Source: Aquabacter cavernae (GTDB taxonomy: Bacteria > Pseudomonadota > Alphaproteobacteria > Rhizobiales > Xanthobacteraceae). Taken from it: a DNA stretch of 64,000 bases. Under the pieces are notes generated by a model. It did no database searches and was not told the origin of the DNA. It worked only from the letters and a program-made list of their open reading frames with translations. Positions 42,993 to 51,225 of this stretch are shown one piece after another. Positions within the stretch are counted from its first letter, which is position 1; the number at the start of each line of letters is the position of its first letter. The position numbers were made by a program, and so were the translations under genes. The stretch is taken from positions 434,001 to 498,000 of the forward strand of contig NZ_RWKV01000015.1 in assembly GCF_003993795.1 (NCBI RefSeq). Reading direction: 5' to 3'.

Positions 42993-43928
42993 TCACCCCC
43001 GCCCCGACAGGGTGGTGCGGCGCTGGATCAGATCATGGGTGGCGAACAGGTCCGCCACCCAGTCCACGAACACGCGCAGCCGCGCGGAGAGATGACGGTT
43101 GGGCGGAAACACCACGAAGACCGGAAACGGGTCCGTGGTCCAGCGGGTGAGCACCGGCACCAATGCCCCCGTGCCCAGGTGCGCCTGCACCATGAAGCTG
43201 GGCGCCTGGAGGATGCCGAGCCCGGCAAGCCCCGCCGCCACATAGGAATTGCCCTCGTTCACCGCGATCAGATGGCGGGCGGCGGGCTCCAGGGTCTCGC
43301 CGTCGCGGATGAATTCCAGCGGCAGGAACCGCCCTGTGCCCGCGTTGAAATAGCGAACCGCCGGAAAATCCGTCTCAAGATCAAAGGGATGGGACGGCTC
43401 GCCGTAACGGGCGAGATAGGCGGGGGCGGCGCATGTGGTCATTTGGATCTCGCCGATGCGCCGCGCGATAAGCGAAGGGTCCATGAGGTCGCCGCCGCGC
43501 ACCACGCAATCCACATTCTCTCCCACCAGATCCACCGAGCGATCGGTGACGCCCAGATCCACCTGGATGTCCGGATAGCGGGCGAAGAAATCCGGCAACG
43601 CGGGAATGAGCACCAGCAAGGCCAGGGAGGCGCTGATGTCCACCCGCAGGCGACCGCGCGGGGTGGCCTGGGAGAGGGTCATGGAGCCGTCCAGCTCCTC
43701 CAAATCGTTCAGCAGCGCCAGCGCCCGCTCATAATAGGCCGCGCCGTCCGGGGTTACGGTGACCCGGCGGGTGGTGCGGTTGAGGAGCTTGGTGCGCAGG
43801 TGGCCCTCAAGGGACTGAACCTGCTTGGTTAATGTCGGCTTGGGGATGCCCAGCAGGTCCGCCGCGCGGGTGAAGGTTCCGGCCTCCACCACCCGCACGA
43901 AAGCCCGCATTGCAGCAAGCTGGTCCAT
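42993..43928 (-). CDS. LysR-family regulator of the RND efflux operon (CeoR-like)
   Basis: A 311-residue regulator starting at ATG 43928 (MDQLAAMRAFVRVVEAG), with a purine-rich GGAGAGG upstream. Residues 1-60 are the helix-turn-helix (TFTRAADLLGIPKPTLTKQVQSLE, LRTKLLNRTTRRVTVT). About 90-300 are the effector domain of the CrgA-like branch (GRLRVDISASLALLVLIPAL, NVDCVVRGGDLMDPSLIARRIG). It is divergent from the lipase-like/RND genes, with a 22-base palindrome between them. In Burkholderia a LysR regulator (CeoR) sits next to the same gene order, so control of efflux is likely. Its stop lies three bases from the aldoxime dehydratase stop. Confidence 0.9.
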   Translation of the reverse strand: MDQLAAMRAFVRVVEAGTFTRAADLLGIPKPTLTKQVQSLEGHLRTKLLNRTTRRVTVTPDGAAYYERALALLNDLEELDGSMTLSQATPRGRLRVDISASLALLVLIPALPDFFARYPDIQVDLGVTDRSVDLVGENVDCVVRGGDLMDPSLIARRIGEIQMTTCAAPAYLARYGEPSHPFDLETDFPAVRYFNAGTGRFLPLEFIRDGETLEPAARHLIAVNEGNSYVAAGLAGLGILQAPSFMVQAHLGTGALVPVLTRWTTDPFPVFVVFPPNRHLSARLRVFVDWVADLFATHDLIQRRTTLSGRG

Positions 43929-43961
43929 GTCCGGCCACCTCTCCACCCCATTTGATCGTCG

Positions 43962-43983
43962 ATTATTTCCATATGTGAATAAT
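43962..43983. promoter_or_regulatory. 22-base palindromic LysR-box candidate
   Basis: ATTATT (43962-43967) and AATAAT (43978-43983) flank a central CATATG (43970-43975); only two of eleven base pairs mismatch. It is centred between the LysR gene (start 43928) and the divergent lipase-like gene (start 44082), the classic place for a LysR recognition site. Confidence 0.65.
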
Positions 43984-44081
43984 GAAGTCACGTTTGGCGT
44001 CTTTTTGCGCCATCCCGACGAAGATAGGTTTCCCGCATCGCACAAGGCCCGATGGTCGGGCCGTTGCCGACAGGATGTCCG

Positions 44082-44939
44082 ATGACCCCCGCCTGGACCG
44101 AGGAGAGAGTGGAGACCACAGTCGCCGGCGCGATGCCGGTGCGGGTCTATGGCGCGTCAAGCGCCGGCCGCTCGGCCCCGGTCGTGCTCCAGCTCCATGG
44201 CGGCGCCTTCACCGGCGGCTCGCTGGAGAGCGGCGCGGAAGTGGCGGAAATGCTTGCGGCGGCTGGCGCCGTGGTGGTGTCCGCCGATTATCCGGTCGGC
44301 TCCGACCATCCGTTTCCCGATCCGCTGAAGGCGGTCTACGAGGCCATGGTGTGGACCCACGAGGCCAGGGCACGGCTCTCGGGCAAGACCGCGAAGCTCT
44401 ATGTGGCGGGCGCGGAAGCGGGGGGGAACTTGGCTGCTGCTCTCGCCATGATGGCCCGTGATCAGCAATTCCCCGCTTTGTTCGGCCAAATTCTCATCTC
44501 GCCAATGCTGGATGCCAATCTCGCCACCTGCTCCCTGCGCATGGCCGATGCCGGCCCCGTGGGCTGCAAATGGGCGGACGGCTGGCATGCCTATCTGGGC
44601 TCCGCCGACAAGGCGGGCCACCCCTATGCCGCCCCCCTCTCCGCGACCCGGCTCGCCGGCCTCGCCCCGGCCCTGATCATCACCGCGGACGACGACCCGC
44701 TGCGCGACGAGGCGCTCTCTTATGGCCGCCGCCTCGGCGAGGCGGGGGTGAGCGTGCGCACCCATGTGGTGCCCGCCCCCACCGGCTGGCCCTGCACCAT
44801 CGACGGGGACAGCCAGTGTGACTGCGTCACCGCTCTGGTGCCGGTGATCCGCGCCTTTCTCGACGAAACACGAGCCGGGCCCGCCAAGCGCCCGGCCAGA
44901 TCCCAGACAAGGCCCCAGGCCAAATCCCCCAATCCCTGA
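44082..44939 (+). CDS. Alpha/beta-hydrolase-fold (HSL/lipase-like) protein lacking the catalytic serine, LlpE-like
   Basis: A 285-residue protein from ATG 44082 with AGGA upstream; ATG 44052 is an alternative. It has the hormone-sensitive-lipase layout: oxyanion motif LQLHGGAFTGGS, then VVVSADYPVG and LIITADDDPLRDEALSYGRRL. But the nucleophile motif, normally GDSAGGN, reads GAEAGGN: codon GAA replaces the catalytic serine. The usual late HGF histidine is also missing (VVPAPTGWPC). It is therefore probably not an active esterase of the usual type. In Burkholderia cenocepacia a lipase-like gene, llpE, lies between ceoR and ceoAB in the salicylate-linked efflux operon. This gene holds the same position, 16 bases before the RND adaptor. 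Confidence 0.78.
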   Translation: MTPAWTEERVETTVAGAMPVRVYGASSAGRSAPVVLQLHGGAFTGGSLESGAEVAEMLAAAGAVVVSADYPVGSDHPFPDPLKAVYEAMVWTHEARARLSGKTAKLYVAGAEAGGNLAAALAMMARDQQFPALFGQILISPMLDANLATCSLRMADAGPVGCKWADGWHAYLGSADKAGHPYAAPLSATRLAGLAPALIITADDDPLRDEALSYGRRLGEAGVSVRTHVVPAPTGWPCTIDGDSQCDCVTALVPVIRAFLDETRAGPAKRPARSQTRPQAKSPNP

Positions 44940-44955
44940 TCCCAGGACCACCGCC

Positions 44956-46227
44956 ATGTCCGACATCGGCTCCGACACCCCCACCTCCGCCGCCGCGACG
45001 CCCCGCAGGCACCGGCGTCTTCTCGTTCCGGCCCTCGCCGCCCTGGTTCTCGGGGCGGGGTTGGCCACCCCCTACGTGTTGCCGCTTGCCGGCGCACGTG
45101 CCGCCGACCCGGCCAGCGCCACCGCCCCCGGTGCTGTGCCGGTGTCGGTGGCGACCGTGGAAGCCCGCGAGGCGCCGGTCTTCGATGAATTCTCCGGCCG
45201 CCTGGAAGCGGTGGAGCGGGTCCAGGTGCGCTCCCGCGTCGCCGGGGCCATCCAGAAGGTCCATTTCCGCGAGGGTGACCTCGTCCAGGCGGGTGAACTG
45301 CTGATCACCGTGGACCCCGCGCCCTATCAGGCCGAGGTGGACCGAGCGCAGGCCCAGGTGGCCGCCGCCGAAGCCCGCGTCGCCCTTGCGAAGGCCGACC
45401 TCGAACGCGGCCAGCGCCTGTTCGACAGCCGCACCGTCTCCCAGCGGGATCTGGACGAGCGGGTGAACGGCTCCAAGGAGACGCTCGCCAACCTCAAGGC
45501 CGCCCAGGCGGCCCTACAGACCGCAGAGCTGAACCTGTCCTATACGCAGGTGCGCGCCCCGGTGGCGGGCCGGGTGGGCAAGCTGGAAATCACCACCGGC
45601 AACCTCATCCTGGCCGGTCCCGCCTCCCTGCCGCTCACCACGCTCGTGTCGGTGGATCCGGTCTATGCCGCCTTCAGTGCCGACGAGCAGGTGGTGACCC
45701 GTGCGCTGCGCAGCCTCGCCGCCCAGCCCGGCAAGACCCTTCCCGTGGAGCGCATCCCCGTGCAGATGACCACCGCCATCGACGAGGACCGCAGCGCAGG
45801 CAAGGCCTATCAGGGCCGCCTCCAGCTCATCGACAATCAGGTGGACCCGGCCACCGGCACGGTGCGGGTGCGCGCGGTGTTCGACAATGTGGACGGGCGC
45901 CTCATCCCCGGCCAGTTCGTGCGCCTGCGCATGGGCCGCCCGGACACCGGCACGGCCCTGCTCATCACCGAGCGGGCGGTGGGCACCGACCAGGACAAGA
46001 AGTTCGTGATGGTGGTGGGCGAAGACAACAAGGTCGCCTATCGCGAAGTGTCCCTGGGCGCGTCCGTGAACGGGCTGCGCATCGTCACGTCCGGCCTCAC
46101 GGCGGGCGAGAAGATCGTGGTGAACGGCCTCCACCGCATCAAGCCCGGCGCCATCGTGGCCCCGCAGGCGGTCTCCATGGAGCCCACCCGCACGGCCGCC
46201 GGTTCCGGCGACCTCGCCCAGCGCTGA
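44956..46227 (+). CDS. RND efflux periplasmic adaptor protein (MexE/CeoA-like)
   Basis: A 423-residue membrane-fusion protein. Residues about 22-48 are a signal/anchor segment (LLVPALAALVLGAGLATPYV). EFSGRLEAVERVQVRSRVAGAI begins the first beta domain, DLVQAGELLITVDPAPYQAEV the lipoyl half, and QAQVAAAEARVALAKADLERG the coiled-coil hairpin. TQVRAPVAGRVGKLEITTGNLI is the second lipoyl half; the beta-barrel and membrane-proximal domains follow. The hairpin contacts an outer-membrane channel, which is not encoded in this window. It is cotranscribed with the lipase-like gene and probably the RND pump 433 bases downstream. The sequence is of the MexE/BepD type. Confidence 0.92.
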   Translation: MSDIGSDTPTSAAATPRRHRRLLVPALAALVLGAGLATPYVLPLAGARAADPASATAPGAVPVSVATVEAREAPVFDEFSGRLEAVERVQVRSRVAGAIQKVHFREGDLVQAGELLITVDPAPYQAEVDRAQAQVAAAEARVALAKADLERGQRLFDSRTVSQRDLDERVNGSKETLANLKAAQAALQTAELNLSYTQVRAPVAGRVGKLEITTGNLILAGPASLPLTTLVSVDPVYAAFSADEQVVTRALRSLAAQPGKTLPVERIPVQMTTAIDEDRSAGKAYQGRLQLIDNQVDPATGTVRVRAVFDNVDGRLIPGQFVRLRMGRPDTGTALLITERAVGTDQDKKFVMVVGEDNKVAYREVSLGASVNGLRIVTSGLTAGEKIVVNGLHRIKPGAIVAPQAVSMEPTRTAAGSGDLAQR

Positions 46228-46377
46228 GGTCGGGAAGGACGCAGTCCCTCTCCCGCATGGGGCGAGGACCGGGACGCATCGGCCCCGGCTCCCTCCTGTG
46301 GCGTCACGGCCGGGCGTGTCCCGGTCATCGACAAAGCTTGGCCGGATGGATGGCACGTAAAGCCGCCATCCCCGAAA

Positions 46378-46470
46378 CGGCTCGGAACGGAACGTGACGA
46401 GCCTGCGTAGAAGAGCCGCGTAAAAACAAAGAGATAGAGCACTTCACTGCGCATGAGGCAGTGAAGCGCT
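46378..46470 (-). repeat. Rhizobiales-type intergenic repeat element, copy B
   Basis: Read on the minus strand: hairpin 1 (CTTCACTGC/GCAGTGAAG, 46458-46466 with 46442-46450), a core of TCTATCTCTTTGTTTTT and hairpin 2 (CGGCTC/GAGCCG, 46413-46418 with 46378-46383). The order and a 21-base core with one mismatch match copy A at 25431-25527, while the hairpin arms differ in sequence, showing compensatory change. Confidence 0.75.
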
Positions 46471-46526
46471 CTCGGGAGGGGGAAAGGTTCCGCGTCCCCC
46501 CTCCCGGCGTTCCCTGTTGTAGCTGC

Positions 46527-46566
46527 CCCCTCCCCGACCCTCTCCCGCACGCGGAAGAGGGAGCTT
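46527..46566. repeat. REP-like sequence related to the pheS-pheT repeat
   Basis: A CCCCTCCCC-accctc-CCCGCA-CGG-AGAGGGAGCTTG pattern that matches 53688-53726 in all but a few bases. It has an internal dyad of CTCTCCCGC with GCGGAAGAG type. Confidence 0.5.
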
Positions 46567-46660
46567 GGCGTTCGCGCGCCGGGCCGGGGGCGCTTTGTCC
46601 CTCATTGCCCGCAAGGGCACCGGAAACCGCCGACGCAACGCCCCCTCTGGGGAGGATGCC

Positions 46661-49600
46661 ATGAACCTTTCGAAGTTCTTCATCGATCGCCCCATCTTCG
46701 CGGGCGTCCTGTCCACCCTCATCTTCCTCGCGGGGCTCATCGCCATGCGGGTCATGCCCATTTCGGAATATCCCGAAGTGGTGCCGCCCCAAGTGGTGGT
46801 GCGCGCCCAATATCCCGGCGCCAACCCCAAGGTGATCGCCGAGACCGTGGCGACGCCCATCGAGGAGCAGATCAACGGCGTCGAGGGCATGCTCTACATG
46901 TCCAGCCAGGCCACCACGGATGGTGTCATGACGCTGACCGTGACCTTCCGCTTGGGCACCGACCCGGACAAGGCCCAGCAACTGGTGCAGAACCGCGTCT
47001 CCCAGGCAGAACCCCGCCTGCCCGAGGCCACGCGCCAACTGGGCATCACCACGGTGAAGTCCTCCCCCGATCTGACGCTGGTGGTGCATCTGCTTTCGCC
47101 CAACGGGCGATACGACATGACCTATCTGCGCAATTACGCGGTGCTGAACGTGAAGGACCGCCTCGCGCGCATCGACGGCGTGGGGCAGGTGCAGCTGTTC
47201 GGCTCCGGCGACTACTCCATGCGCGTGTGGCTGGACCCGCAGAAGGTGGCCGAGCATGGCCTCTCCGCCGCCGACGTGGTGAGCGAGATCCGCGCCCAGA
47301 ACGTGCAGGCGGCGGCGGGCGTGGTGGGCGCCTCCCCCGGTTTGCCGGGCGTGGACCTGCAATTGTCCGTCAACGCCCAGGGCCGCCTCCAGACCGAGGA
47401 GGAGTTCGGCGACATCGTCGTGAAGAGCGGCGCCAATGGCGAAGTGGTGCGGCTGAAGGATGTGGCGCGCATCGAACTGGGCGCGGCGGACTATGCCCTG
47501 CGTTCCCTGCTCAACAACAAGTCGGCGGTGGCGGTGCCCCTGTTCCAGGCACCCGGCTCCAACGCCATCCGCATCGCCGACGACGTGCGCACGGTGATGG
47601 AGGAGATCAAGCTGAACATGCCCGAGGGCGTGGACTACGAGATCGTCTACGACACCACCCAGTTCGTGCGCGCCTCCATTGACGCGGTGATCCACACCCT
47701 GCTGGAAGCCATCATCCTGGTGGTGCTGGTGGTCATCCTGTTCCTCCAGACCTGGCGCGCCTCCATCATCCCGCTTCTGGCGGTGCCGGTCTCCATCGTC
47801 GGCACCTTCGCCGTCATGTATGTGTTCGGCTTCTCCATCAACGCCCTGACCCTGTTCGGCCTGGTGCTCGCCATCGGCATCGTGGTGGATGACGCCATCG
47901 TGGTGGTGGAGAATGTGGAGCGCAATATCGAGGAGGGGCTGTCCGCCCGCGAGGCCACCTACAAGGCCATGCAGGAAGTGTCCGGCCCCATCATCGCCAT
48001 CGCCCTCGTGCTGGTGGCGGTGTTCGTGCCGCTGGCCTTCATCACCGGCCTCACCGGCCAGTTCTACAAGCAGTTCGCGCTCACCATCGCCATCTCCACG
48101 GTGATCTCGGCGATCAACTCCCTCACCCTCTCCCCGGCCCTCGCGGCCCTTCTGCTGAAGGGCCATGACGCGCCCAAGGACCGGCTCACCCGCATCATGG
48201 ATGCCGGGCTCGGCTGGCTGTTCCGTGGCTTCAACACCGCCTTCGGGCGGGGCTCGGCGGCCTATGGGGTGGGCGTAAAGGCGGTGATCAGCCGCAAGGC
48301 GCTCATGATGGGCGTCTATGTGGTCTTGCTGGGCCTCACCGCGCTCCTGTTCCGCACCGTGCCTCCGGGCTTCGTGCCCGCCCAGGACAAGCAATATCTG
48401 GTGGGCTTCGCCCAATTGCCGGATGGCGCCACCCTGGACCGCACGGAAGAGGTGATCCGCAAGATGAGCGACATCACCCTGAAGCAGGAGGGCGTGGCGA
48501 GCGCCATCGCCTTCCCGGGCCTGTCCATCAACGGCTTCACCAACTCCTCCAATGCGGGCATCGTTTTCGTCGGGCTGAAGCCGTTCGAGGAGCGCAAGTC
48601 CCCGGCCCTTTCGGGCGGCGCCATCGCCATGGCGCTGAACCAGAAATTCGCGGGGCTTGAGGATGCCATGGTGGCCATGTTCCCGCCGCCCCCGGTCCAG
48701 GGGCTGGGCACCATCGGCGGCTTCAAGATGCAGATCGAGGACCGCGCGGGCTTCGGCTACGAGGCGCTGAACGAGGCCACCCAGGCCTTCCTCGCCAAGG
48801 CGCGGCAGGCGCCGGAACTGGCGGGCCTGTTCTCCTCCTATCAGGTGAACGTGCCCCAGCTTTATGCAGACATCGACCGCACCAAGGCGCGCCAGCTGGG
48901 CGTGGCGGTGACCGACGTGTTCGACACCATGCAGATCTATCTGGGGTCGGTCTATGTGAACGACTTCAACAAGTTCGGCCGCACCTACACGGTGCGCGTC
49001 CAGGCCGACGCGCCCTATCGCGCCCGCGCCGAGGATGTGGGGCACCTGAAGGTGCGCGCGAAGAACGGCGAGATGGTGCCGCTCTCCGCGCTGCTGAAGG
49101 TGCAGTCCGTGGCGGGGCCGGAACGGGCCATGCGCTATAACGGCTTCCTCACCGCCGACGTGAATGGCGGGGCCGCGCCCGGCTTCTCCTCCGGCGAGGC
49201 ACAGCAGGCGGTGGAGCGGGTGGCGGCGGAGACGCTGCCCAAGGGCATCGGCTTCGAATGGACCGAATTGACCTATCAGGACATCCTGGCGGGCAATTCG
49301 GCCATGTGGGTGTTCCCGCTCGCCATCTTCCTCGTCTTCCTGGTGCTGGCGGCCCAGTATGAGAGCCTCGTCCTGCCGCTCTCCATCATCATGATCGTGC
49401 CCATGGGCCTGCTGGCGGCCATGACCGGCGTGTGGCTCTCCAACGGGGACAACAACGTCTTCACCCAGATCGGCCTCGTGGTTCTGGTGGGCCTGTCGGC
49501 GAAGAACGCCATCCTCATCGTGGAGTTCGCCCGCGAGCTGGAATTCGCCGGGCGCACGCCCCGCGAGGCAGCGGTGGAGGCGAGCCGGCTGCGGCTGCGG

Positions 49601-49867
49601 CCCATCCTCATGACCTCGCTGGCCTTCATCATGGGCGTGGTGCCCCTGGTGACCTCGGCAGGCGCGGGCGCGGAGATGCGCCATGCCATGGGCGTGGCGG
49701 TGTTCGCGGGCATGATCGGCGTGACCGTGTTCGGCATCTTCCTGACGCCGGTCTTCTACGTGCTGCTGCGCCAGCTCTCCGGCAACCGGCCGCTGGTGCA
49801 GCACGGCACCCATGTGGCACCGGGCGTGCCCGCGGCGGCCCCGCACAAGGCGGCTGACGCTCACTGA
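46661..49867 (+). CDS. RND multidrug efflux pump, inner-membrane permease (MexF/CeoB-like, HAE1 family)
   Basis: A 1068-residue pump. ATG 46661 (MNLSKFFIDRPIFAGVLSTL) is preceded by GGAGG at 46651 and starts exactly at the family N-terminus; the frame open from 46565 is ignored. Twelve membrane segments and two large periplasmic loops are present. Motif A is GIVVDDAIVVVENVERNIEEG, with the Asp pair of the proton relay in GIVVDDAI. NGVEGMLYMSSQATTDG lies in the first loop and LVVLVGLSAKNAILIVEFA in the second half. MexF/CeoB-type pumps export chloramphenicol, quinolones and aromatic acids such as salicylate. It is followed by a strong terminator. No outer-membrane partner is encoded downstream. 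Confidence 0.94.
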   Translation: MNLSKFFIDRPIFAGVLSTLIFLAGLIAMRVMPISEYPEVVPPQVVVRAQYPGANPKVIAETVATPIEEQINGVEGMLYMSSQATTDGVMTLTVTFRLGTDPDKAQQLVQNRVSQAEPRLPEATRQLGITTVKSSPDLTLVVHLLSPNGRYDMTYLRNYAVLNVKDRLARIDGVGQVQLFGSGDYSMRVWLDPQKVAEHGLSAADVVSEIRAQNVQAAAGVVGASPGLPGVDLQLSVNAQGRLQTEEEFGDIVVKSGANGEVVRLKDVARIELGAADYALRSLLNNKSAVAVPLFQAPGSNAIRIADDVRTVMEEIKLNMPEGVDYEIVYDTTQFVRASIDAVIHTLLEAIILVVLVVILFLQTWRASIIPLLAVPVSIVGTFAVMYVFGFSINALTLFGLVLAIGIVVDDAIVVVENVERNIEEGLSAREATYKAMQEVSGPIIAIALVLVAVFVPLAFITGLTGQFYKQFALTIAISTVISAINSLTLSPALAALLLKGHDAPKDRLTRIMDAGLGWLFRGFNTAFGRGSAAYGVGVKAVISRKALMMGVYVVLLGLTALLFRTVPPGFVPAQDKQYLVGFAQLPDGATLDRTEEVIRKMSDITLKQEGVASAIAFPGLSINGFTNSSNAGIVFVGLKPFEERKSPALSGGAIAMALNQKFAGLEDAMVAMFPPPPVQGLGTIGGFKMQIEDRAGFGYEALNEATQAFLAKARQAPELAGLFSSYQVNVPQLYADIDRTKARQLGVAVTDVFDTMQIYLGSVYVNDFNKFGRTYTVRVQADAPYRARAEDVGHLKVRAKNGEMVPLSALLKVQSVAGPERAMRYNGFLTADVNGGAAPGFSSGEAQQAVERVAAETLPKGIGFEWTELTYQDILAGNSAMWVFPLAIFLVFLVLAAQYESLVLPLSIIMIVPMGLLAAMTGVWLSNGDNNVFTQIGLVVLVGLSAKNAILIVEFARELEFAGRTPREAAVEASRLRLRPILMTSLAFIMGVVPLVTSAGAGAEMRHAMGVAVFAGMIGVTVFGIFLTPVFYVLLRQLSGNRPLVQHGTHVAPGVPAAAPHKAADAH

Positions 49868-49882
49868 CGCCCACGAAAGAAT

Positions 49883-49917
49883 AAGGCCCCGCTCCGGCGA
49901 CGGAACGGGGCCTTTTT
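49883..49917 (+). terminator. Intrinsic terminator of the RND operon
   Basis: AAGGCCCCG (49883-49891) pairs with CGGGGCCTT (49906-49914), with further pairing inside the loop, and runs into TTTTT at 49913-49917. It is 16 bases after the pump's stop. Confidence 0.9.
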
Positions 49918-49938
49918 CATGTCTGGGGACCGGGTCGC

Positions 49939-50379
49939 TTAGGGGATCTCGGGCTCCACCAGCCGGGCGAGGCCGGCCAGGCTCTCCTGCCAGCCCAGAT
50001 AGCAGGCTTCCGTCGGGATCATGTCCGGGATGCCGGACTGGACGATGGAGACGTCCGTGCCCACGGACACCGCCTTCAGCGTCACGCTCACCTGGATCTC
50101 GCCGGGCAGGTTCGGATCGTCGAAGCGATCCGTGTAGCGCAGGCGCTCGCCGGGAACGAGTTCCAGATATTCACCGCCGAAGGAGTGGCTGTCGCCCGTG
50201 GTGAAGTTGCGGAAGGACATGCGGAACGTGCCGCCCACCGTCGCCTCCAGATGGTGGACCGTGCAGGTGAAGCCGTTCGGCGGGATCCATTTGGCGAGGG
50301 CGTCCGCCTCGATGAAGGCGCGATAGACCTTGTCCGGCTTGGCGGCCAGGACGCGATGCAGCTGAACGGTACCGGGCAT
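49939..50379 (-). CDS. SRPBCC/AHSA1-type (START-like) domain protein
   Basis: A 146-residue single-domain protein from ATG 50379 (MPGTVQLHRVLAAKPDKVYRAF) with AAGAGGAAG upstream; the frame open to 50520 adds 47 unrelated residues. It follows the AHSA1 pattern: DKVYRAFIEADALAKWIPP, GGTFRMSFRNFTTG, GGEYLELVPGERLRYTD, then ACYLGWQESLAGLARLVE. This is a helix-grip fold with a hydrophobic ligand cavity. Members include Hsp90 activator-like and polyketide cyclase-like proteins; most bacterial ones have no known function. It is monocistronic and convergent with the RND operon. Confidence 0.85.
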   Translation of the reverse strand: MPGTVQLHRVLAAKPDKVYRAFIEADALAKWIPPNGFTCTVHHLEATVGGTFRMSFRNFTTGDSHSFGGEYLELVPGERLRYTDRFDDPNLPGEIQVSVTLKAVSVGTDVSIVQSGIPDMIPTEACYLGWQESLAGLARLVEPEIP

Positions 50380-50533
50380 GGGCTTCCTCTTTGATCCGTT
50401 GGGAGGAGACGCTGCCGGGACGGCACCGCTCCATGCCTCAAGGACGTTCCCGCTCCCGGCATTCCGACAGGGCCTGGAGCAAAATCGGATCAGATTGGCC
50501 CATCCCCGCCGATAACGCACCCCTCGCCCCGCT

Positions 50534-50968
50534 TCAGAGCGTCACGGACAGCCAATAGGGACGCGGCCGCGAGGTAGGGCCGGCCTGCAGGTCGATGGAC
50601 ATGCCGCAGACGCCCGGCTCGGCGGCACAGTCGGAACGCTCCTTGGCGGGCGGGAGTTCGGGGCGGTCGTGAAGATAGAGTTCGCACCACGCCTTGCCGC
50701 CGATCTTGCGGATCATGGCGCGGACATTGCCCAGAGCGGTGAACACGGCCTTGGCATCGTCGGGATCACTGACCACGTCGAAGGCCGGCTGGATGCCGCG
50801 CATATAGGTGAAGGCGGCCTGCGCCTCGCCGGAGAGATTGCATCTCTCCTGGGCCTCCGAAGCAGAAGCCAGGACCCGCGCCAGCATCACTTGTTCCGCG
50901 AGAGACTCGTCGGAGATCTGAGCCAGGACAATTGCAAGAGGCACAATTGCAAGTTGAGAAACCAGCAT
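50534..50968 (-). CDS. Small exported protein, function unknown
   Basis: A 144-residue protein. ATG 50968 has AAGGA eight bases upstream, while the GTG two codons earlier is only two bases from it, so the ATG is preferred. The first 17 residues (LVSQLAIVPLAIVLAQ) look like a signal peptide. The mature part has four cysteines (ERCNLSG, AWCELYL, RSDCAAEPGVC), consistent with a periplasmic protein with two disulfides. No family is recognised. The neighbours are an SRPBCC gene downstream and a possible 27-codon membrane peptide upstream. Confidence 0.6.
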   Translation of the reverse strand: MLVSQLAIVPLAIVLAQISDESLAEQVMLARVLASASEAQERCNLSGEAQAAFTYMRGIQPAFDVVSDPDDAKAVFTALGNVRAMIRKIGGKAWCELYLHDRPELPPAKERSDCAAEPGVCGMSIDLQAGPTSRPRPYWLSVTL

Positions 50969-51068
50969 TTGCACAATCCTTTATATGCAATACCCAGGAC
51001 TAAACCGCCCGCAGGGCTCCTCCCTATCCGCACTTGGCGAAATATTTTTTACTTAATGAAACCAGTCA

Positions 51069-51152
51069 TCACCCGAAAAAGGCGATCCAGATCAGACCAG
51101 AACAACATACTACCGCAACGCCCGCAACACTGATGTAGATCAGATTATCCAT
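51069..51152 (-). CDS. Possible 27-residue single-span membrane peptide
   Basis: ATG 51152 to TGA 51069. A strong GGGAGG lies five bases before the ATG. The peptide starts MDNLIYISVAG and ends GLIWIAFFG, one continuous hydrophobic helix with two adjacent cysteines in the middle. The size and shape recall regulatory micro-proteins such as KdpF or CydX, but no sequence match is claimed. It lies between pheT (upstream, 73 bases) and the small exported protein gene. Confidence 0.4.
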   Translation of the reverse strand: MDNLIYISVAGVAVVCCSGLIWIAFFG

Positions 51153-51225
51153 TCGTGCCTCCCGCTCACGAAATCAGGCCGGCGAGCGGCTTCGGCGCGG
51201 CGCGCGCGTCGAAGCCGCCAAGCGC

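Larger units (their letters stand above)
46228..46660 (+). other. 433-base gap inside the RND operon filled with repeats
   Basis: Adaptor and pump genes of this type are normally a few bases apart. Here the gap has no gene but carries a Rhizobiales-type repeat element (46378-46470), a GC hairpin (about 46474-46507) and a REP-like sequence (46527-46566). Repeat insertion into the operon is the simplest explanation. GGAGG at 46651 serves the pump's start. Confidence 0.7.

Noticed and set aside
46325-49864. A 1179-codon open frame antisense to the RND pump
   Set aside because: His/Gly/Arg-rich; the pump on the other strand is unambiguous.
49939-50520. An outer-membrane channel gene completing the RND operon
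   Set aside because: The next gene is an SRPBCC protein on the opposite strand; no OprM/TolC-like gene is present in the window.
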